Below the pieces are notes generated by a model, which searched no databases, was not told the origin of the DNA, and saw only the letters and a list, made by a program, of their open reading frames with translations. Below, piece by piece: positions 8,475 through 18,461 of a DNA stretch of 64,000 bases (the stretch's first letter is position 1; each line of letters begins with the position of its first letter). Both the position numbers and the translations under genes were made by a program. The DNA is from Bradyrhizobium aeschynomenes (GTDB lineage Bacteria > Pseudomonadota > Alphaproteobacteria > Rhizobiales > Xanthobacteraceae), in contig NZ_JABFDM010000005.1 in NCBI RefSeq assembly GCF_013178945.1, positions 506,437-570,436 of the forward strand, written 5' to 3'.

Positions 8475-11400
8475 ATGCATCTCCTGGCGACATCGGGCGC
8501 TGATCTCGACGACCTCGAACAGGCCGTGGATCTCGCGCAGTCGCCCGCCGAGATCGTCGTGTTGTCGTTCTCCGACAGCGACCTGTCAGCCCTGGCCGAG
8601 GCTTGGACGGGGGCGTCGGACGAGCTGCCCGGCCTGCGCCTCGCGAGCCTGAAACGACTGAAGCACCCGATGTCAGTCGACCTCTACATCGACCGCGTCG
8701 TGCTTGGCGCACGCGCGGTGGTCGTGCGCTGTCTCGGCGGGCTCGACTATTGGCGCTACGGGATGGAGCGCATTGCCGCGGTGTGCCGCAGCCGCAACAT
8801 CGCGTTCGCGGCGCTGCCGGGCGATGATCGCGCCGACGATCGGCTCGACGCGCTCTCGACGCTGCCGCACGACGCCACGTCGCGGCTCTATGGCTATCTG
8901 CACGAAGGCGGGGTCGGGAATGCGCGGGAGGCGCTGCGTTACCTCGCTGCGCTTCTCGGCCGTCGCACGGATTTTGCCGCGCCGGTTGCGATCGGCTCGA
9001 TCGTGGGCTTCGTGCCGGATCGCGGCGCCGTCGCCATCGAGGAACTCTTCCGTCACGGTGATACGCGGCCGACCGCGCTGACCGTGTTCTATCGCGCCAG
9101 TCTGCTGGCCGCCGACACGGCGGGGATCGCCGAACTGATGCGGGGGATCGAACGCGAAGGGCTCGCCGCATTGGCGGTCGCGGTCACCAGCCTGAAGGAT
9201 CCCAGCATCGCGGCTGCGCTGGAGCAACTGATCGTGACGCGGCGTCCCGCGATCATCCTGAACGCGACCGCGTTCTCGGCGCTGCGCGATGACGGCTCGA
9301 CGGTGCTGGATGTCGCAGACGCGCCAGTCCTGCAGATCATCCAGGCGCAGAGCACGGAAGCGAGCTGGGCCTCGTCCGGTCGCGGATTGTCGCCGACGGA
9401 TCTTGCGATGAACGTCGTGCTGCCGGAGCTCGACGGTCGACTGCTGGCGCGCCCGATCGCCTTCAAGGGCGAGATGCCGGCGGACGACCGCCTGCAATTC
9501 GGCACCGTACGCTACGTTCCGCGGGCGGATCGCATATGCTATGTCGCGCAGCTCGCCGCGCGATGGGCGCGGTTGCGCTCGCTGCCCGCGCAGGAGCGCC
9601 GCATCGCGCTCGTGCTATCGGATTATCCGGCCCGCGGCGGGCGCCGCGGCTATGCGGTCGGACTCGACACCAGCGAGAGCGCCGCGGCGATCACCCTGAC
9701 GTTGGCGGAGGCCGGATACGATGTCGGTGGTCAGCTCCCGGCGTCGCGACAGGTTGAAGCGCTGCTGCGCGACGAGGCGGATGAGCTCGTCGTGCCGCTT
9801 GCGGACCATCGGCGCGCTCTCGCGCTGTTGCCGCCCGATCTGCAGCGCGCCCTGCATGACAATTGGGGCGAGGCGGAAGCCGACCCGGCGTTTCGCGATG
9901 GCGCGTTTCGCTTTCAGGTGCTGCGCGCGGGCAAGCTCGCGATTCTGCTGCAACCGGATCGCGGCAGCCGCGCCGATCGCAAGTCCGGCTACCACGACAC
10001 CAGCGTGCCGCCGCGGCATGCCTATGTTGCGCTCTATGCCCATTTGCGCGATGTCGAAAAGATCGACGCGCTAATCCATCTCGGCGCGCACGGCACGCTG
10101 GAATGGTTGCCGGGCAAGGCGCTGGCGCTGTCGAGCAATTGTTGGCCGGAAGCCGTGCTCGGCCCGCTGCCGATGATCTATCCCTTCATCGTCAACAATC
10201 CCGGCGAGGCGATGCAGGCCAAGCGGCGGTTGTCCGCCGTGACGCTCGGGCATCTGACGCCGCCATTGTCGCAGGCCGGTCTGCATGGACCGTTGCTGGA
10301 GCTGGAGGGGCTGGTCGAGGAATATGCCGAGGCCGACGGTCTCGACAAACGACGCCTGACGCTCCTGGAGGACGAAATCATCGCCCGGGCCTGGCAGAGC
10401 GGGCTTGCCGCCGATTGCGGCCTCGAGCGCACGATGAGCAACCGCGAGGCGATCGCGCAGCTCGACGCCCAATTGTGCGACATCAAGGAGCTCGCGGTGC
10501 GTGACCGCCTGCACGTGTTCGGCCAGGCGCCCGACGTCGCAGCGACCAGTCTCCTCGCCGATGCGATCACGGCAGCGGCGGAGCTGGCGGGTGGCACCGT
10601 CGATCGGACGGCCGTCGAGGCCCGCATCGCCGAGAGCGCTGCGGCCGAAGGCAGCGCGCTGCTCGCGGCGCTCGACGGCCGCCGCGTGGCCGCTGGTCCC
10701 GCCGGTGCGCCGAGCCGTGGCCGCCTCGACGTGCTGCCGACCGGGCGCAATCTGACCGCGATTGATCCGCGCGCCATCCCGACCCGCACGGCCGCGCTGG
10801 TCGGCGTCCGCGCGGCCGACGAGGTGATCCGGCGCTATTTGCAGGACCATGGCGACTATCCGCGGTCGCTGATGCTCGATCTCTGGGCCTCCGCTTCGCT
10901 GCGCACGGGCGGTGACGATCTGGCTCAAGCGCTCGCCTATCTCGGCGTGCGGCCGCGCTGGGATCTCAATTCGAACCGCGTGACGGGCGTCGACGTGCTG
11001 CCGCTGGCGATGCTCGACCGTCCCCGCATCGATGCGACGCTGCGGATCTCGGGGCTGTTTCGCGACCTGTTCGAGGCGCAGATTGCGCTGTTCGATCTCG
11101 CCGTGCAGAAGGTGGCATCGCTCGACGAGGACGATGCCGACAATCCGCTGGCTGCGGCGCGGCGCCGCGGCGAGAGTCTCGCGCGCGTGTTCGGCGGCGC
11201 GCCGGGCAGCTACGGCGCCGTTGCCGCCGACCTGGCGTTGGGGATGAACTGGGAGAGCCGGTCGCAGCTCGGCGAAGCCTATCTCGACAGCACCGGTTTC
11301 AGCTTCGGGGGAGCGCATGACGGCGTCGCGGCCTCCGACACGTTCCGCGCGCGCGTGCGCAGCGCCGATGCGCTGGTGCATCCGCAGGACGATCGCGAGC

Positions 11401-11897
11401 GCGATCTGCTCGATGGCGAGGAGGTTGCCGACTTTGCCGGAGGCTTCGCGGCTGCTGCCGCGTCGCTCGGCGCGTCGCCCGCGCTGCTGCATCTCGACAC
11501 CAGCCGTCCCGAAGCGCCAAAGGCACGGACTTTCAGCGAGGAGATTGCGCGCGTGGTGCGCGGCCGCCTCGCCAATCCGCGCTGGATCGCGGGAATGCTC
11601 GGCCATGGCCATCGCGGCGTCGCCGAGATCGCGCAAGCCGTCGACGCGCTGTATGCCTTTGCCGCCACGTCGGACACGGTTGCCGAGCACCTGTTTGATC
11701 TGGCGCATGGGGCGCTGCTGCGTGACGAGGCAGTGTTGGACGCCATGGTCGCACGCAATCCGGCGGCTGTTGCGGCGATGACGTCGCGATTCGAGGATGC
11801 GCTGCGCCGGCAGCTGTGGGTGCCGCGCCGGAATGCCGTCGCGGACGAGCTTGCACTTGCCCGCCGCCGTCTGGCGCAAACGGAGAGGGCGTCGTGA
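8475..11897 (+). CDS. cobN: Aerobic cobaltochelatase large subunit CobN
   Basis: This 1140-aa protein has the CobN/BchH/ChlH hallmark HLGAHGTLEWLPGK near residue 535, followed by PFIVNNPGEAMQAKRR. CobN binds hydrogenobyrinic acid a,c-diamide and inserts cobalt with the AAA+ partners CobS and CobT, which are not in this window. GAGGGA precedes the ATG. The TGA overlaps the GTG start of cobG by 4 bases. The length is slightly shorter than the roughly 1270 aa of Pseudomonas CobN but complete in layout. Confidence 0.96.
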   Translation: MHLLATSGADLDDLEQAVDLAQSPAEIVVLSFSDSDLSALAEAWTGASDELPGLRLASLKRLKHPMSVDLYIDRVVLGARAVVVRCLGGLDYWRYGMERIAAVCRSRNIAFAALPGDDRADDRLDALSTLPHDATSRLYGYLHEGGVGNAREALRYLAALLGRRTDFAAPVAIGSIVGFVPDRGAVAIEELFRHGDTRPTALTVFYRASLLAADTAGIAELMRGIEREGLAALAVAVTSLKDPSIAAALEQLIVTRRPAIILNATAFSALRDDGSTVLDVADAPVLQIIQAQSTEASWASSGRGLSPTDLAMNVVLPELDGRLLARPIAFKGEMPADDRLQFGTVRYVPRADRICYVAQLAARWARLRSLPAQERRIALVLSDYPARGGRRGYAVGLDTSESAAAITLTLAEAGYDVGGQLPASRQVEALLRDEADELVVPLADHRRALALLPPDLQRALHDNWGEAEADPAFRDGAFRFQVLRAGKLAILLQPDRGSRADRKSGYHDTSVPPRHAYVALYAHLRDVEKIDALIHLGAHGTLEWLPGKALALSSNCWPEAVLGPLPMIYPFIVNNPGEAMQAKRRLSAVTLGHLTPPLSQAGLHGPLLELEGLVEEYAEADGLDKRRLTLLEDEIIARAWQSGLAADCGLERTMSNREAIAQLDAQLCDIKELAVRDRLHVFGQAPDVAATSLLADAITAAAELAGGTVDRTAVEARIAESAAAEGSALLAALDGRRVAAGPAGAPSRGRLDVLPTGRNLTAIDPRAIPTRTAALVGVRAADEVIRRYLQDHGDYPRSLMLDLWASASLRTGGDDLAQALAYLGVRPRWDLNSNRVTGVDVLPLAMLDRPRIDATLRISGLFRDLFEAQIALFDLAVQKVASLDEDDADNPLAAARRRGESLARVFGGAPGSYGAVAADLALGMNWESRSQLGEAYLDSTGFSFGGAHDGVAASDTFRARVRSADALVHPQDDRERDLLDGEEVADFAGGFAAAAASLGASPALLHLDTSRPEAPKARTFSEEIARVVRGRLANPRWIAGMLGHGHRGVAEIAQAVDALYAFAATSDTVAEHLFDLAHGALLRDEAVLDAMVARNPAAVAAMTSRFEDALRRQLWVPRRNAVADELALARRRLAQTERAS

Positions 11898-13177
11898 CGG
11901 CCGCGGTCGACATCAAGGGCTGGTGTCCCGGCGCGCGCCGGCCGATGCCGAGCGGCGACGGGCTGATCGTGCGCGTCCGGCCACATGGCGGTGCATTGCA
12001 GGTTGCAGCCTTGCGCGACCTTGCCGAGGCCGCGCAGCGCTTCGGCAGCGGCCAGATCGATCTCACCCGCCGCGCCAATCTTCAGATCCGAGGTGTGGCC
12101 GCCGAAGGGCTGGCGCCGCTGTGGGAGCTGATGGCCTCGCTCGCGCTGCTCGACGACAGCGCCGAGCAGGAGGCGATCCGCAACATCGTTATCACCCCGC
12201 TGGCGGGCCTCGACCCGGCCGAGCTCCTCGACATGCGTCCCATCGCCGCGACGTTGGAGACGCTGCTCGCGGCCGATCGATCGCTGCATGCGCTGCCGGC
12301 CAAGTTCGGCTTTGCGCTCGACGGCGGCGGCGTGCTGACGCTTGCGGATCTCGCCGCCGACATTCGTCTGGTCGCCTGTGTCCAACGTGATCAGGCTTGC
12401 GTCGCCGTCGGCGTTGCCGGTCGCGACGGCGTCGTCTGGCTCGGCACGACCGCCGTCGCCGATGCTGCTGCCGTCGCGATGCAGCTCGCGCGAAGTATGT
12501 TGCAGCATAGCCCCACGCGCCGTGCCGCCGCGTTGCCGCCCGAGGCAATCGCCGCTCTGCGCGCCGGACCGGGTCTCGATGCATTGGATGCGATCGCGAT
12601 GGTCTCGGCAGCCGCGGAGCCGCAGCAACGACGCGGCGCCTTCGCCTTGACCGAGCAGGCCTGCGCAGTCGGCTTCGGCGCTCCGTTCGGCCGTGTCGAC
12701 AGCGACATGCTGGTGCGGCTCGCGGCACTCCTGGAGACCTATGCGGTCTCCGAGGTCCGGCTGTCACCCTGGCGCACGCTCTATGTCGCTGCGGACCACG
12801 GCCATGCCGAGCCGCTCGTTGCAGGAGCAGCCCGGTTGGGCCTGATCGTCGACGACGCCGATCCGCTGATGCGCATCGATGCCTGCTCCGGCGCCGGCGG
12901 CTGCCCGTCGACATCGCTGGCTGTGCGCGTGCACGCCCGCTTGCTGGCCGGCGCGATGGCTCGCGCGCGCTTCGCAGGCACCTTGCATGTCTCGGGCTGT
13001 GCTAAGGGCTGCGCGCGCTCGGCTGCTGCCGACCTCGTGCTGATCGGTGATGGTCGACGTTATCGCATCGTCCGCAACGGAACGGTGAAGAGCGAGCCGT
13101 CCGGCAGCCTCGATCCGGCCGATCTCGACATGGCCGGCGCTGGGCTGTTCGAAGCAAGAGAGAAGGCCGATGTCTGA
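11894..13177 (+). CDS. cobG: Precorrin-3B synthase (monooxygenase)
   Basis: This 427-aa protein is related to sulfite/nitrite reductases. The Fe-S/siroheme cysteine set is visible: C331 and C337 in CSGAGGC, and C369 and C373 in CAKGC. CobG uses O2 to hydroxylate precorrin-3A at C20, forming the gamma-lactone, and is the marker of the oxygen-dependent pathway. The GTG start at 11894 is coupled to the cobN stop, and the reading gives the typical CPGARRPM start region. The end overlaps cobH by 8 bases. Confidence 0.93.
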   Translation: MTAAVDIKGWCPGARRPMPSGDGLIVRVRPHGGALQVAALRDLAEAAQRFGSGQIDLTRRANLQIRGVAAEGLAPLWELMASLALLDDSAEQEAIRNIVITPLAGLDPAELLDMRPIAATLETLLAADRSLHALPAKFGFALDGGGVLTLADLAADIRLVACVQRDQACVAVGVAGRDGVVWLGTTAVADAAAVAMQLARSMLQHSPTRRAAALPPEAIAALRAGPGLDALDAIAMVSAAAEPQQRRGAFALTEQACAVGFGAPFGRVDSDMLVRLAALLETYAVSEVRLSPWRTLYVAADHGHAEPLVAGAARLGLIVDDADPLMRIDACSGAGGCPSTSLAVRVHARLLAGAMARARFAGTLHVSGCAKGCARSAAADLVLIGDGRRYRIVRNGTVKSEPSGSLDPADLDMAGAGLFEAREKADV

Positions 13178-13802
13178 TCTGCGCGACTACATCAAGGATG
13201 GCGCGGAGATCTATCGGCGCTCGTTCGCGACCATCCGCGCCGAGGCCGACCTCTCGCGCTTCCATGGACTCGAAGAGAAGATCGCGGTGCGCATCATCCA
13301 CGCCTGCGGCATGGTCGAGATCACCTCCGACATCGAGATGTCCGATCAGTTCGCCGCTGCAGCGCGGGCCGCGCTCGATCGCGGCGCACCGATCCTGTGC
13401 GATGCCAAGATGGTGGCGCAAGGCATCACGCGAGCGCGATTGCCCGCCGGGAATGAGATCATCTGCACGCTCGACGACGTGAAAGTTCCGGCTTTGGCGG
13501 CGCAGCTCGGCACGACGCGCTCAGCGGCGGCGTTGGAGCTGTGGCGACCGCATCTCGGCGGTGCGCTGGTGGCGATCGGCAATGCGCCGACCTCGCTGTT
13601 TCATCTGCTCGACATGCTCGATCAGGGCGCGCCGCGGCCGGCAGCCGTGATCGGAACGGCGGTCGGCTTCGTCGGGGCGCGTGAGTCCAAGGAGGCGCTC
13701 GCGGCCGACGGCCGCGTGCCGTATCTCATCGTGAAGGGCCGCAAGGGTGGCAGCGCGATGGCCGTTGCGGCCGTCAATGCCGTTGCGAGTGACGTCGAAT
13801 GA
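13170..13802 (+). CDS. cobH: Precorrin-8X methylmutase
   Basis: This 210-aa protein has the catalytic histidine His44 in the motif IIHACGMVE, which matches the Pseudomonas CobH active site position (His43). It moves the C11 methyl group to C12 to give hydrogenobyrinic acid. It overlaps cobG upstream by 8 bases and cobI downstream by 4. Confidence 0.95.
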   Translation: MSDLRDYIKDGAEIYRRSFATIRAEADLSRFHGLEEKIAVRIIHACGMVEITSDIEMSDQFAAAARAALDRGAPILCDAKMVAQGITRARLPAGNEIICTLDDVKVPALAAQLGTTRSAAALELWRPHLGGALVAIGNAPTSLFHLLDMLDQGAPRPAAVIGTAVGFVGARESKEALAADGRVPYLIVKGRKGGSAMAVAAVNAVASDVE

Positions 13803-14557
13803 GTCTGCTCGACACCATCGCAGGCTCGGCAGATCCGGGCACGCTCTACGGCATCGGCGTCGGCCCGGGCGACGTACGCTATCTCACGCTGCGCGCGGCC
13901 GGCCTCGTCAGATCCGTCGATGTCGTGGCGTTCTTTGCCAAGCGCGGCATCGAGGGCAATGCCCGGCGAATCGTGGCGCCATTGATGGACCCGCGCCGCC
14001 ACGAGCTACGGCTGGAATATCCCGTCACCGAGGAGGTGCCTGTCGGTGATCCGTCCTATCAGGCGCAGATCGGCGATTTCTATCATCGCGCAGCCGACAG
14101 CATCGCGGCCCATCTTGCCGCGGGCCGATCGGTCGGCCTGTTGTCAGAAGGCGATCCCTTCTTCTACGGCTCCTTCATGCACATGTGGCGACGGCTCGAA
14201 CAGGATCACCCGGTCGAGGTGGTTCCCGGCGTGACCGGCATGTCCGGATGCTGGACCAAGGCCAATGCTCCGATCACCTGGGGCGACGACGTGCTCTCGG
14301 TCCTACCGGGCACCCTGGCGGAGGACATTCTGCATGACCGGCTGACCCGCTGCGAGGCCGCCGTCATCATGAAGGTCGGGCGCAATCTCGCCAAGGTGAA
14401 GCGCGCCATCACTCAGGCCGGGCTGCTCGATCGCGCCATCTACGTCGAGCGTGGCACCATGGAGGCGCAGCGCGTCTCGCCGCTGGCCGAAGTGGTGTCG
14501 GATCGCGGCCCGTATTTCTCGATGATCCTGATCCCCGGACAGGGGCGTCGGCTGTGA
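13799..14557 (+). CDS. cobI: Precorrin-2 C20-methyltransferase
   Basis: This 252-aa tetrapyrrole methylase has the GVGPGD motif at about residues 20-25 for SAM binding and the LLSEGDPFFYGS segment near residue 118 that marks the CobI/CbiL subgroup. It makes precorrin-3A from precorrin-2. The ATG overlaps the cobH stop, and the stop overlaps the GTG of cobJ. Confidence 0.95.
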   Translation: MSLLDTIAGSADPGTLYGIGVGPGDVRYLTLRAAGLVRSVDVVAFFAKRGIEGNARRIVAPLMDPRRHELRLEYPVTEEVPVGDPSYQAQIGDFYHRAADSIAAHLAAGRSVGLLSEGDPFFYGSFMHMWRRLEQDHPVEVVPGVTGMSGCWTKANAPITWGDDVLSVLPGTLAEDILHDRLTRCEAAVIMKVGRNLAKVKRAITQAGLLDRAIYVERGTMEAQRVSPLAEVVSDRGPYFSMILIPGQGRRL

Positions 14558-15321
14558 CGGGCACGCTGACCATCGTCGGTGTCGGCCCCGGGCGTCCCGA
14601 GTTGATCACGCCGGCGGCGTCGGCGGCGATCGCGGACGCAACCGATCTGATCGGCTACGGACCTTATCTCGACAGGGTGACGACGCTTCGCGCAGGACAG
14701 ACCCGCCACGCCAGCGACAATCGCGTCGAGCTCGACCGCGCGCGTCACGCGCTGGCACTTGCCTGCGCCGGCAAGCAGGTCGCCGTGGTCTCAGGCGGCG
14801 ATCCCGGCGTGTTCGCGATGGCCGCCGCCGTGTTCGAGGCGGTCGAGGCGGGCCCGTCGGCGTGGCGCGATCTGGACATCCGCGTCGAGCCCGGCGTCAC
14901 CGCGATGCTGGCTGCTGCAGCCGAGGTCGGGGCGCCGCTGGGCGGCGATTTCTGCGCGATCTCGCTGTCCGACAATCTCAAGAGCTGGGCCACCATCAGG
15001 CGCCGGCTGGAGGCTGCGGCTGCGGCCGACTTCGTCATCGCGCTGTACAACCCGCTCTCCAGGGCGCGGCCGCATCAGCTCGGCGACGCCTTTGCGCTGC
15101 TGCGGCAGATCAAGCCATCGTCGACCGTGGTCGTGATGGTGCGCGCCGCGGGCAGCGGCGACGTCAGGCAGATCATCACGACGCTGGGCGACGTCGATCC
15201 CGACAACGCCGACATGCGCACGCTGGTCCTGATCGGATCGACCGCAACGCGCCTGATTGAGCGGGAGGGCAAGGCGCCGTTCGTCTACACGCTGCGCCGA
15301 GAAGTCGAGGGCGGCGCATGA
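14554..15321 (+). CDS. cobJ: Precorrin-3B C17-methyltransferase
   Basis: This 255-aa tetrapyrrole methylase has GVGPGRPE at the N-terminus and SGGDPGVFAMAAAV near residue 78, typical for CobJ/CbiH. It methylates C17 with ring contraction, giving precorrin-4. The GTG start is coupled to cobI. The last 37 bases overlap the convergent cobK gene. It is the last gene of the run that starts at hupE. Confidence 0.94.
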   Translation: MTGTLTIVGVGPGRPELITPAASAAIADATDLIGYGPYLDRVTTLRAGQTRHASDNRVELDRARHALALACAGKQVAVVSGGDPGVFAMAAAVFEAVEAGPSAWRDLDIRVEPGVTAMLAAAAEVGAPLGGDFCAISLSDNLKSWATIRRRLEAAAAADFVIALYNPLSRARPHQLGDAFALLRQIKPSSTVVVMVRAAGSGDVRQIITTLGDVDPDNADMRTLVLIGSTATRLIEREGKAPFVYTLRREVEGGA

Positions 15322-16058
15322 GCAAGCGCGGTCTCCAGCCAGAGCAGGGCGGCCCCTGCGCTGTCCAGCGCCACGCCACGCGGCTTGTCGGGCCGCGCGA
15401 TCATCACCACGGGAAGATCGAGCCGCCGTGCTGCCGCGATCTTCGGATAGGTCGCGGCTCCGCCGGAGTTCTTCGAGACGAGGAAGGCAATGCGCTCACG
15501 CGTGAGAAAGTCATGCTCTTTCGCATCGTCGAACGGTCCGCGATCGTAGACGAAGCGGATGTCAGGCGGCAGCTGGATGTCACCGGGCGGATCGATCGTG
15601 CGGGCGACGTAGTGGTGTTGCGGAGCTGCGGCAAACGCCGCCAGCTCCAGCCGGCCCAGGCTGAGGAACACGCGCGCAGCAGTGGCCCCGAGTGCGCGAG
15701 CGGCGGCGTCCGCACTCTCGGCCTCGATCCAGCGATCGTCTTCTTGGCGCTGCCACGCTGGGCGCAGGATCGATGCCAGCGGCAGCGAGAGCGCATGGCA
15801 GGCCGCGACCGCATGCCGGGAGATCTGGTCGGCATAGGGATGGGTCGCATCGATCACCGCTTCGACAGCATGATCGCGCAACCACGCTTGCAGTCCGACA
15901 ATGCCACCGAAGCCGCCGATGCGCGTCGGCAGCGGCTGCGGCTTGGGCGAGATGGTGCGGCCGGCGAGCGACAGCGTCGCCTCGAACCGGCTGTCGTCGG
16001 CCAGCAGCCGCGCCAGCTCCGAGGCCTCGGTCGTCCCGCCGAGAATGAGGATGCGCAT
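15285..16058 (-). CDS. cobK: Precorrin-6A reductase
   Basis: This 257-aa protein begins MRILILGGTTEASELARLLA, the typical nucleotide-binding start of CobK/CbiJ, and has the ATHPYADQIS motif near residue 75. It reduces precorrin-6A to precorrin-6B with NADPH. An upstream in-frame ATG at 16106 would add 16 residues and overlap cobL, so I prefer 16058. It is divergent from cobL with a 14-base gap. Confidence 0.93.
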   Translation of the reverse strand: MRILILGGTTEASELARLLADDSRFEATLSLAGRTISPKPQPLPTRIGGFGGIVGLQAWLRDHAVEAVIDATHPYADQISRHAVAACHALSLPLASILRPAWQRQEDDRWIEAESADAAARALGATAARVFLSLGRLELAAFAAAPQHHYVARTIDPPGDIQLPPDIRFVYDRGPFDDAKEHDFLTRERIAFLVSKNSGGAATYPKIAAARRLDLPVVMIARPDKPRGVALDSAGAALLWLETALAHAPPSTSRRSV

Positions 16059-16072
16059 GCGGGGCAGGGTCC

Positions 16073-17308
16073 ATGGTGAATCCGGGCGCAACTTGCAACG
16101 TGGCACGCTGGCTGTCCATCGTCGGCATCGGCGAGGACGGTGTGGAGGGTCTTTCGGAGCCCGCGCGGCGTCTCATCGCGCAGGCGGAATTGGTGGTCGG
16201 CGGCGTGCGTCATCTGGATCTCGCGGCCCAGCTTGTGAGAGGCGAGCGGCTGGCTTGGCCGAGCCCGCTGCAACTGGCGTTCGAGCAGATCGCGGTGCGC
16301 CGGGGAACGCCGGTCGCCGTGCTGGCGAGCGGCGATCCCTTCAACTACGGCGTCGGCAAGCAGCTGATGCAGCGCTTCGATGCGAACGAGATGCTGTGCG
16401 TCCCGCAGCCCTCGGCGTTCAGCCTTGCAGCTGCGCGACTCGGCTGGCCGCTCCAGGAGGTGGCCCAGGTCACGCTGCATGGCCGCGCCCTCGAAGGCAT
16501 CATCCGCCATCTCACGCCGGGAGCTCGCATCCTGGCGCTGGCCTGGGACGGGTCGACCGCCGAAAAGCTTGCTGCATTGTTGACGTCCCGGCGCATGGGG
16601 CGCTCGCGCTTGACGGTTCTGGAGGCGATCGGAGGACCGCAGGAGCGGGTGCGCGGCGTGACGGCGGATGAGTTCGATCTGTCGGACATCCATCCGCTGA
16701 CCACGCTTGCCATCGAGGTCGAAGCCGGTTCTGATGCGCGGGTGATCCCGCTGACGTCGGGCCTTGCCGACGATATGTTCGAGCATGACGGTCAGATCAC
16801 CAAGCGCGACGTCCGTGCAGTCACCTTGGCCGCGCTTGCGCCGCGACCAGGCGAATTGCTCTGGGACGTCGGTTTGGGGTCGGGCTCCGTTGCGATCGAA
16901 TGGCTGCTGCGCCACGGCGCGCTGCGCGCGGTCGGCATCGAGGCGCGGCAGGATCGCGGCGACCGCGCCATGCGCAACGCGCTTGCGCTCGGTGCTCCCG
17001 ATCTGAAAGTCGTCATCGGGCGCGCGCCGGCGGTGCTCGCCGATATCGAGCCTCCGGACGCGGTGTTCATCGGCGGCGGCATTTCGGAGCCGGGTGTGTT
17101 CGAGGCGGTCTGGTCGAAGTTGAGATCTGGCGGCCGCCTCGTCGCCAATGTCATTTCGCTCGAAGGCGAGGGCCGGCTGTCGGATCTATTCGGCAAGCAT
17201 GGCGGTGAGCTCATCCGCGTCGCGGTGTCGCGAATAGAGCCGGTCGGCCGCATGCATGGCTGGCGGCAGGCGATGCCCGTGACGCAATGGCGAGTCACCA
17301 AGCCATGA
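16073..17308 (+). CDS. cobL: Precorrin-6Y C5,15-methyltransferase (decarboxylating)
   Basis: This 411-aa protein is a fusion of a CbiE-like tetrapyrrole methylase (about residues 10-205) and a CbiT-like SAM methyltransferase (about 225-411, with DVGLGSGSVAIEW). It methylates C5 and C15 and removes the C12 acetate carboxyl group. The ATGA overlap with cobE downstream indicates coupling. Confidence 0.95.
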   Translation: MVNPGATCNVARWLSIVGIGEDGVEGLSEPARRLIAQAELVVGGVRHLDLAAQLVRGERLAWPSPLQLAFEQIAVRRGTPVAVLASGDPFNYGVGKQLMQRFDANEMLCVPQPSAFSLAAARLGWPLQEVAQVTLHGRALEGIIRHLTPGARILALAWDGSTAEKLAALLTSRRMGRSRLTVLEAIGGPQERVRGVTADEFDLSDIHPLTTLAIEVEAGSDARVIPLTSGLADDMFEHDGQITKRDVRAVTLAALAPRPGELLWDVGLGSGSVAIEWLLRHGALRAVGIEARQDRGDRAMRNALALGAPDLKVVIGRAPAVLADIEPPDAVFIGGGISEPGVFEAVWSKLRSGGRLVANVISLEGEGRLSDLFGKHGGELIRVAVSRIEPVGRMHGWRQAMPVTQWRVTKP

Positions 17309-17703
17309 TCGCGCTCGGGATCGGTTGCCGTCGCAACGTCAGCGCCGACGACGTCGATGCGGTCGTCGCGCAGGCCTTGGCTGCTGCGGGTCTGGCCCCC
17401 GGTGATATTGCCGTGGTCGCGACGGCGGCGGACAAGAGGGACGAGTCCGGCGTGATCGAAGCAGCGATGCGGCTGCGGCGGCCGCTACGGGGCATCGGCA
17501 TCGCAGACCTCGCGGCCGTCGCTGAGCTCGCCGTCACCCGAAGCGATCTCGTGCAGCGCCTCAAGGGTGTTCCGTCCGTGGCCGAGACCGCAGCGCTGGC
17601 GGCGGCCGGCCGTAATGCGCGCCTCATTCTGCCGAGGCTGGCCAACGCCTGCGCGACTTGTGCAATTGCGCAAGGCGATGGCCCGGTGGAGCCGGCAACA
17701 TGA
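17305..17703 (+). CDS. cobE: CobE / CbiG C-terminal-like cobalamin biosynthesis protein
   Basis: This 132-aa protein beginning MIALGIGCRRNVSADDV matches the CobE/GbiG-C domain family (about 130 aa). Its role is not firmly settled; the domain is linked to opening of the delta-lactone in CbiG, and CobE to the aerobic route. I chose the ATG at 17305 because it overlaps the cobL stop, although an ATG at 17287 is also in frame. It overlaps cobM by 4 bases. Cysteines near the end (CATCAIAQ) may be of interest. Confidence 0.85.
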   Translation: MIALGIGCRRNVSADDVDAVVAQALAAAGLAPGDIAVVATAADKRDESGVIEAAMRLRRPLRGIGIADLAAVAELAVTRSDLVQRLKGVPSVAETAALAAAGRNARLILPRLANACATCAIAQGDGPVEPAT

Positions 17704-18461
17704 CGGTGCATTTCATCGGCGCCGGGCCCGGCGCGCCCGATCTGATCACCGTGCGCGGTCGCGACCTGATCGCGCGCTGTCCCGTCTGTCTCTATGCCGG
17801 CTCGCTGGTTCCGGCAGCCCTCCTCGCGCATTGCCCGCCAGGCGCCCGCATCATCGACACCGCGCCGCTGGCGCTCGACGAGATCATAGCCGAGATGGCT
17901 CAGGCCACGGCCGCTGGCGAAGACGTGGCGCGGCTGCACTCCGGCGATCTCTCGATCTGGAGCGCGCTCGGCGAGCAGTTGCGGCGGCTCGATGCGTTGA
18001 AGATTCCCTACACGGTCACGCCGGGGGTGCCGTCGTTCTCTGCGGCCGCGGCCGCGTTGGAGCGTGAGCTCACGCTTCCGGGTCTCGCACAATCGGTCGT
18101 GCTGACACGCACGTCCGGCCGCGCTTCCGCAATGCCGGAGACGGAGCAGCTGTCGCTGTTCGCGCAATCGCGCGCCACGCTCGCCATCCATCTGTCGATC
18201 CATGTGCTCGACAAGGTCGTCGACGAGCTGCGTCCGCATTACGGCGAGGATTGCCCCGTCGCGATCGTCTATCGCGCGAGCTGGCCGGAGCAGCGTATCG
18301 TGACCGGCACGCTGGCGTCGATCGTCGGCCAGGTCGCGAGCGCGGCCATGGAGCGCACTGCGTTGATTCTGGTTGGCCGCGCGCTCGGCTCGGAGGATTT
18401 TCGCAACAGCGCACTTTACGACGCCGACTATCAGCGGCGCTTCCGCGGGAGGGGCGAATGA
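17700..18461 (+). CDS. cobM: Precorrin-4 C11-methyltransferase
   Basis: This 253-aa tetrapyrrole methylase begins MTVHFIGAGPGAPDLITVRG and carries LHSGDLSIWSALGEQ near residue 80, the CobM/CbiF signature. It makes precorrin-5. The ATG overlaps the cobE stop. The end overlaps the convergent cbiD by 31 bases. Confidence 0.95.
   Translation: MTVHFIGAGPGAPDLITVRGRDLIARCPVCLYAGSLVPAALLAHCPPGARIIDTAPLALDEIIAEMAQATAAGEDVARLHSGDLSIWSALGEQLRRLDALKIPYTVTPGVPSFSAAAAALERELTLPGLAQSVVLTRTSGRASAMPETEQLSLFAQSRATLAIHLSIHVLDKVVDELRPHYGEDCPVAIVYRASWPEQRIVTGTLASIVGQVASAAMERTALILVGRALGSEDFRNSALYDADYQRRFRGRGE

Noticed and set aside
10071..11879. A 600-codon minus-strand frame inside cobN
   Set aside because: A shadow of cobN in a GC-rich genome, with no family signature.
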